In this document: positions 5,844 to 7,342 of the stretch, piece after piece
How the letters are laid out: each line of letters begins with the position of its first letter
How positions within the stretch are numbered: position 1 is the stretch's first letter
DNA from: Chloroflexota bacterium
Lineage (GTDB): Bacteria > Chloroflexota > Anaerolineae > Anaerolineales > DRMV01
Direction of reading: 5' to 3'
Length of the DNA: 7,342 nt
Assembly: GCA_013153135.1 (NCBI GenBank)
Contig: JAADFA010000048.1
Location: 1 to 7,342, forward strand
Notes under the pieces: generated by a model
What the model was told of the DNA's origin: nothing
The model's database searches: none
Seen by the model: the letters and a program-made list of their open reading frames with translations, nothing else
Position numbers and translations under genes: made by a program

Positions 5844-7342
5844 ATGCCCGCGCAAGCCCGCTGGGAAATCGTCCCGCCACCACCTCCTGAGGTTGACCAG
5901 GCTTTATCCCGCTTTCCGCCCTTATGGCGGCGGATGTTGTATGCGCGCGGGTTCACGGACTACGCCACGGCCAAAGCCTTTCTCGAAGCCCATCTCCCCG
6001 CGAGCGCGCAGGACCCCTTTGGGCTGAAGGATATGGACGCGGCCGTGGACCGCATCGCGTGGGCCATTACGCATCACGAGCCCATCGCGGTTTATGGCGA
6101 TTATGACGTAGATGGCGTCACGGCCAGCGCTCTCCTGGTCACCGCGCTCGAGGCTTTGGGAGCCGACGTGCGGCCCTACATCCCCAACCGTTTTGATGAG
6201 GGCTACGGCGTGCACGAGGACGCGTTGCGCCGCCTGCATGAGGAGGGCGTGCGCCTGGTGGTGACCGTGGACTGCGGCATCCGGCCTCCCGAGCCCATCG
6301 CGGCCGCGCGCGCGTGGGGCCTCGATGTAATCGTAACCGACCATCACACCCCAGGCCCCGAGCTGCCGCCCGCGCGCGCAGTGGTCAACCCCAAGCGCGT
6401 GGATGACCCGTACCCGGGCAAGGAGCTCGCGGGCGTGGGCGTCGCGTTTAAGCTCGCGCACGCGCTGTTCATGCGGCTCGCTGCCGACCGGGCCGACGCG
6501 GTGCGGCAGTTCCTAGACCTGGTCGCGCTGGGCACCGTAGCCGACGTAGTGCCCTTGACCGGCGAAAATCGCTATTGGGTACGCGCGGGGCTCCATCGTC
6601 TGCGGAAACCCCAACGGCAGGGTCTGCGCGCGCTTATCGGCGTCGCGGGGTTGCGCGCCGAACGCATCACCGCAACCCACATCGGCTTCATTCTCGGGCC
6701 CCGGCTCAACGCCGCAGGGCGCCTGGATTCGGCCATGGCCGCGCTGCGTCTTCTGCTCACCCAGGACTTATGGGAAGCCGGCCAGCTGGCCCAACAACTG
6801 GAGGCCCAAAACCGGCGCCGTCAATACCTCACGGACCTTATCGTGCGCGCGGCCGAAACCATGGCCATTGACGACCCGGACCAACCCCCGTGGCTCATCT
6901 TCGCGGCGCATCCCGATTTCAACCCAGGCGTGGTGGGGCTCGCGGCCGCGCGGCTGGTGGAACGCTACCACCGGCCCGCGCTGATCGCGCATCAAGAGGG
7001 CGACCTCATCCGCGGCTCGGGACGCAGCATCCCCGGGCTGCACCTGACCCACGCCCTGGACGCATGCCGCGCCTACCTCAAGCGTTACGGCGGGCACGCA
7101 GCGGCCGCGGGCTTCACCCTGGAGGCTCGACACCTGGAGGACTTCTTGGCCTGCCTGCGCGCGGCCATCCGCGACGCGCTCCGCGGGCAGGACGTGCGGC
7201 CCGTGCTCCGGGCCGATGCGGAGGTTACCCTGGCCCAAATGACGCCCGAATTCTTGCACCAGCTGCGCTGGTTCGAGCCCACGGGCATGAGCAACCCCAA
7301 ACCGCGCTTTGTGGTGCGTCGAGCCCGACTGCTCCATGTGCA
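5844..7342 (+). CDS. recJ: Single-stranded-DNA exonuclease RecJ, 3' end cut by the window
   Basis: RecJ is a cytosolic 5'-to-3' single-stranded-DNA exonuclease used in recombination and mismatch or base-excision repair. The window gives 499 codons and no stop. Typical bacterial RecJ is about 570 residues, so roughly the last 70 are missing. The DHH phosphoesterase domain shows YGDYDVDG at 84-91, NRFDEGYGV at 115-123, TVDCGI at 141-146, the namesake TDHH at 165-168, AGVGVAFKL at 196-204 and LGTVADVVPL at 229-238. GPRLNAAGRLDSA follows at 285-297. The DHHA1 domain has NPGVVGLAAARL at 360-371, GSGRSIPG at 391-398 and YGGHAAAAGF at 415-424. EPTGMSNPKPRF at 478-489 begins the OB-like region. Metal-binding Asp and His residues are intact. 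Cys144 sits where many RecJ proteins have Asn or Ser. Confidence 0.97.
   Translation, partial: MPAQARWEIVPPPPPEVDQALSRFPPLWRRMLYARGFTDYATAKAFLEAHLPASAQDPFGLKDMDAAVDRIAWAITHHEPIAVYGDYDVDGVTASALLVTALEALGADVRPYIPNRFDEGYGVHEDALRRLHEEGVRLVVTVDCGIRPPEPIAAARAWGLDVIVTDHHTPGPELPPARAVVNPKRVDDPYPGKELAGVGVAFKLAHALFMRLAADRADAVRQFLDLVALGTVADVVPLTGENRYWVRAGLHRLRKPQRQGLRALIGVAGLRAERITATHIGFILGPRLNAAGRLDSAMAALRLLLTQDLWEAGQLAQQLEAQNRRRQYLTDLIVRAAETMAIDDPDQPPWLIFAAHPDFNPGVVGLAAARLVERYHRPALIAHQEGDLIRGSGRSIPGLHLTHALDACRAYLKRYGGHAAAAGFTLEARHLEDFLACLRAAIRDALRGQDVRPVLRADAEVTLAQMTPEFLHQLRWFEPTGMSNPKPRFVVRRARLLHV

Noticed and set aside
5536..5890. Overlapping open frames on both strands across the phosphatase start and recJ start
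   Set aside because: They cross the divergent promoter region and show no recognisable protein motifs. The in-frame HAD and RecJ motifs explain the coding.
5922..6461. Minus-strand open frame antisense to recJ
   Set aside because: The plus strand encodes unmistakable RecJ motifs across the same bases, and the antisense translation has no domain pattern or ribosome site.

Overview
The window is GC-rich bacterial DNA, roughly two-thirds G+C by eye, with many GCG/CGC codons and GCGCGC runs. It is packed with genes that have strong Shine-Dalgarno sites. The fused 2-oxoacid dehydrogenase E1, the GT-C type membrane protein, the membrane-anchored Mrr-like nuclease and the heptamer-phased intergenic repeats fit a Chloroflexota (Anaerolineae-like) genome. 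That assignment is inferred from protein style, not from a marker gene, and should be held at moderate-to-low confidence.

Layout, left to right. Positions 1-248 hold no convincing gene. They contain a C-free, G/T-rich tract (1-48) with potential to form a two-quartet G-quadruplex, and a clean 14-bp (2 x 7) tandem repeat (156-211). On the minus strand, 249-1979 encodes a 576-residue multi-pass membrane protein of GT-C glycosyltransferase type. A 151-bp divergent intergenic region follows, with outward-facing -10-like hexamers that form the arms of an inverted repeat. On the plus strand, 2131-4182 encodes a single-chain E1 alpha+beta 2-oxoacid dehydrogenase. It is followed 29 bp later by a membrane-anchored Mrr-family endonuclease-like gene (4212-4913), probably in the same transcript. 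That pair converges tail-to-tail, with 6 bp between stop codons, on a minus-strand HAD-IIA (NagD-like) phosphatase gene (4920-5744). A 99-bp divergent region with a perfect 12-bp GC palindrome separates the phosphatase from recJ (5844 to the right edge), which is cut off after 499 codons.

Working together: nothing in the window points to one shared pathway. E1 would feed acyl groups to an E2/E3 pair that is not encoded here. The GT-C protein probably acts on lipid-linked sugars at the membrane. RecJ is housekeeping DNA repair. The phosphatase is a metabolite phosphatase of unknown substrate. The Mrr-like protein has no methyltransferase or other restriction partner in view. The points most worth a second look are the three-TM Mrr-like nuclease behind an orphan E1, the symmetric divergent promoter, and the heptamer-phased intergenic repeats. 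I see no convincing evidence of a new multi-gene system, CRISPR array, transposon or RNA gene.
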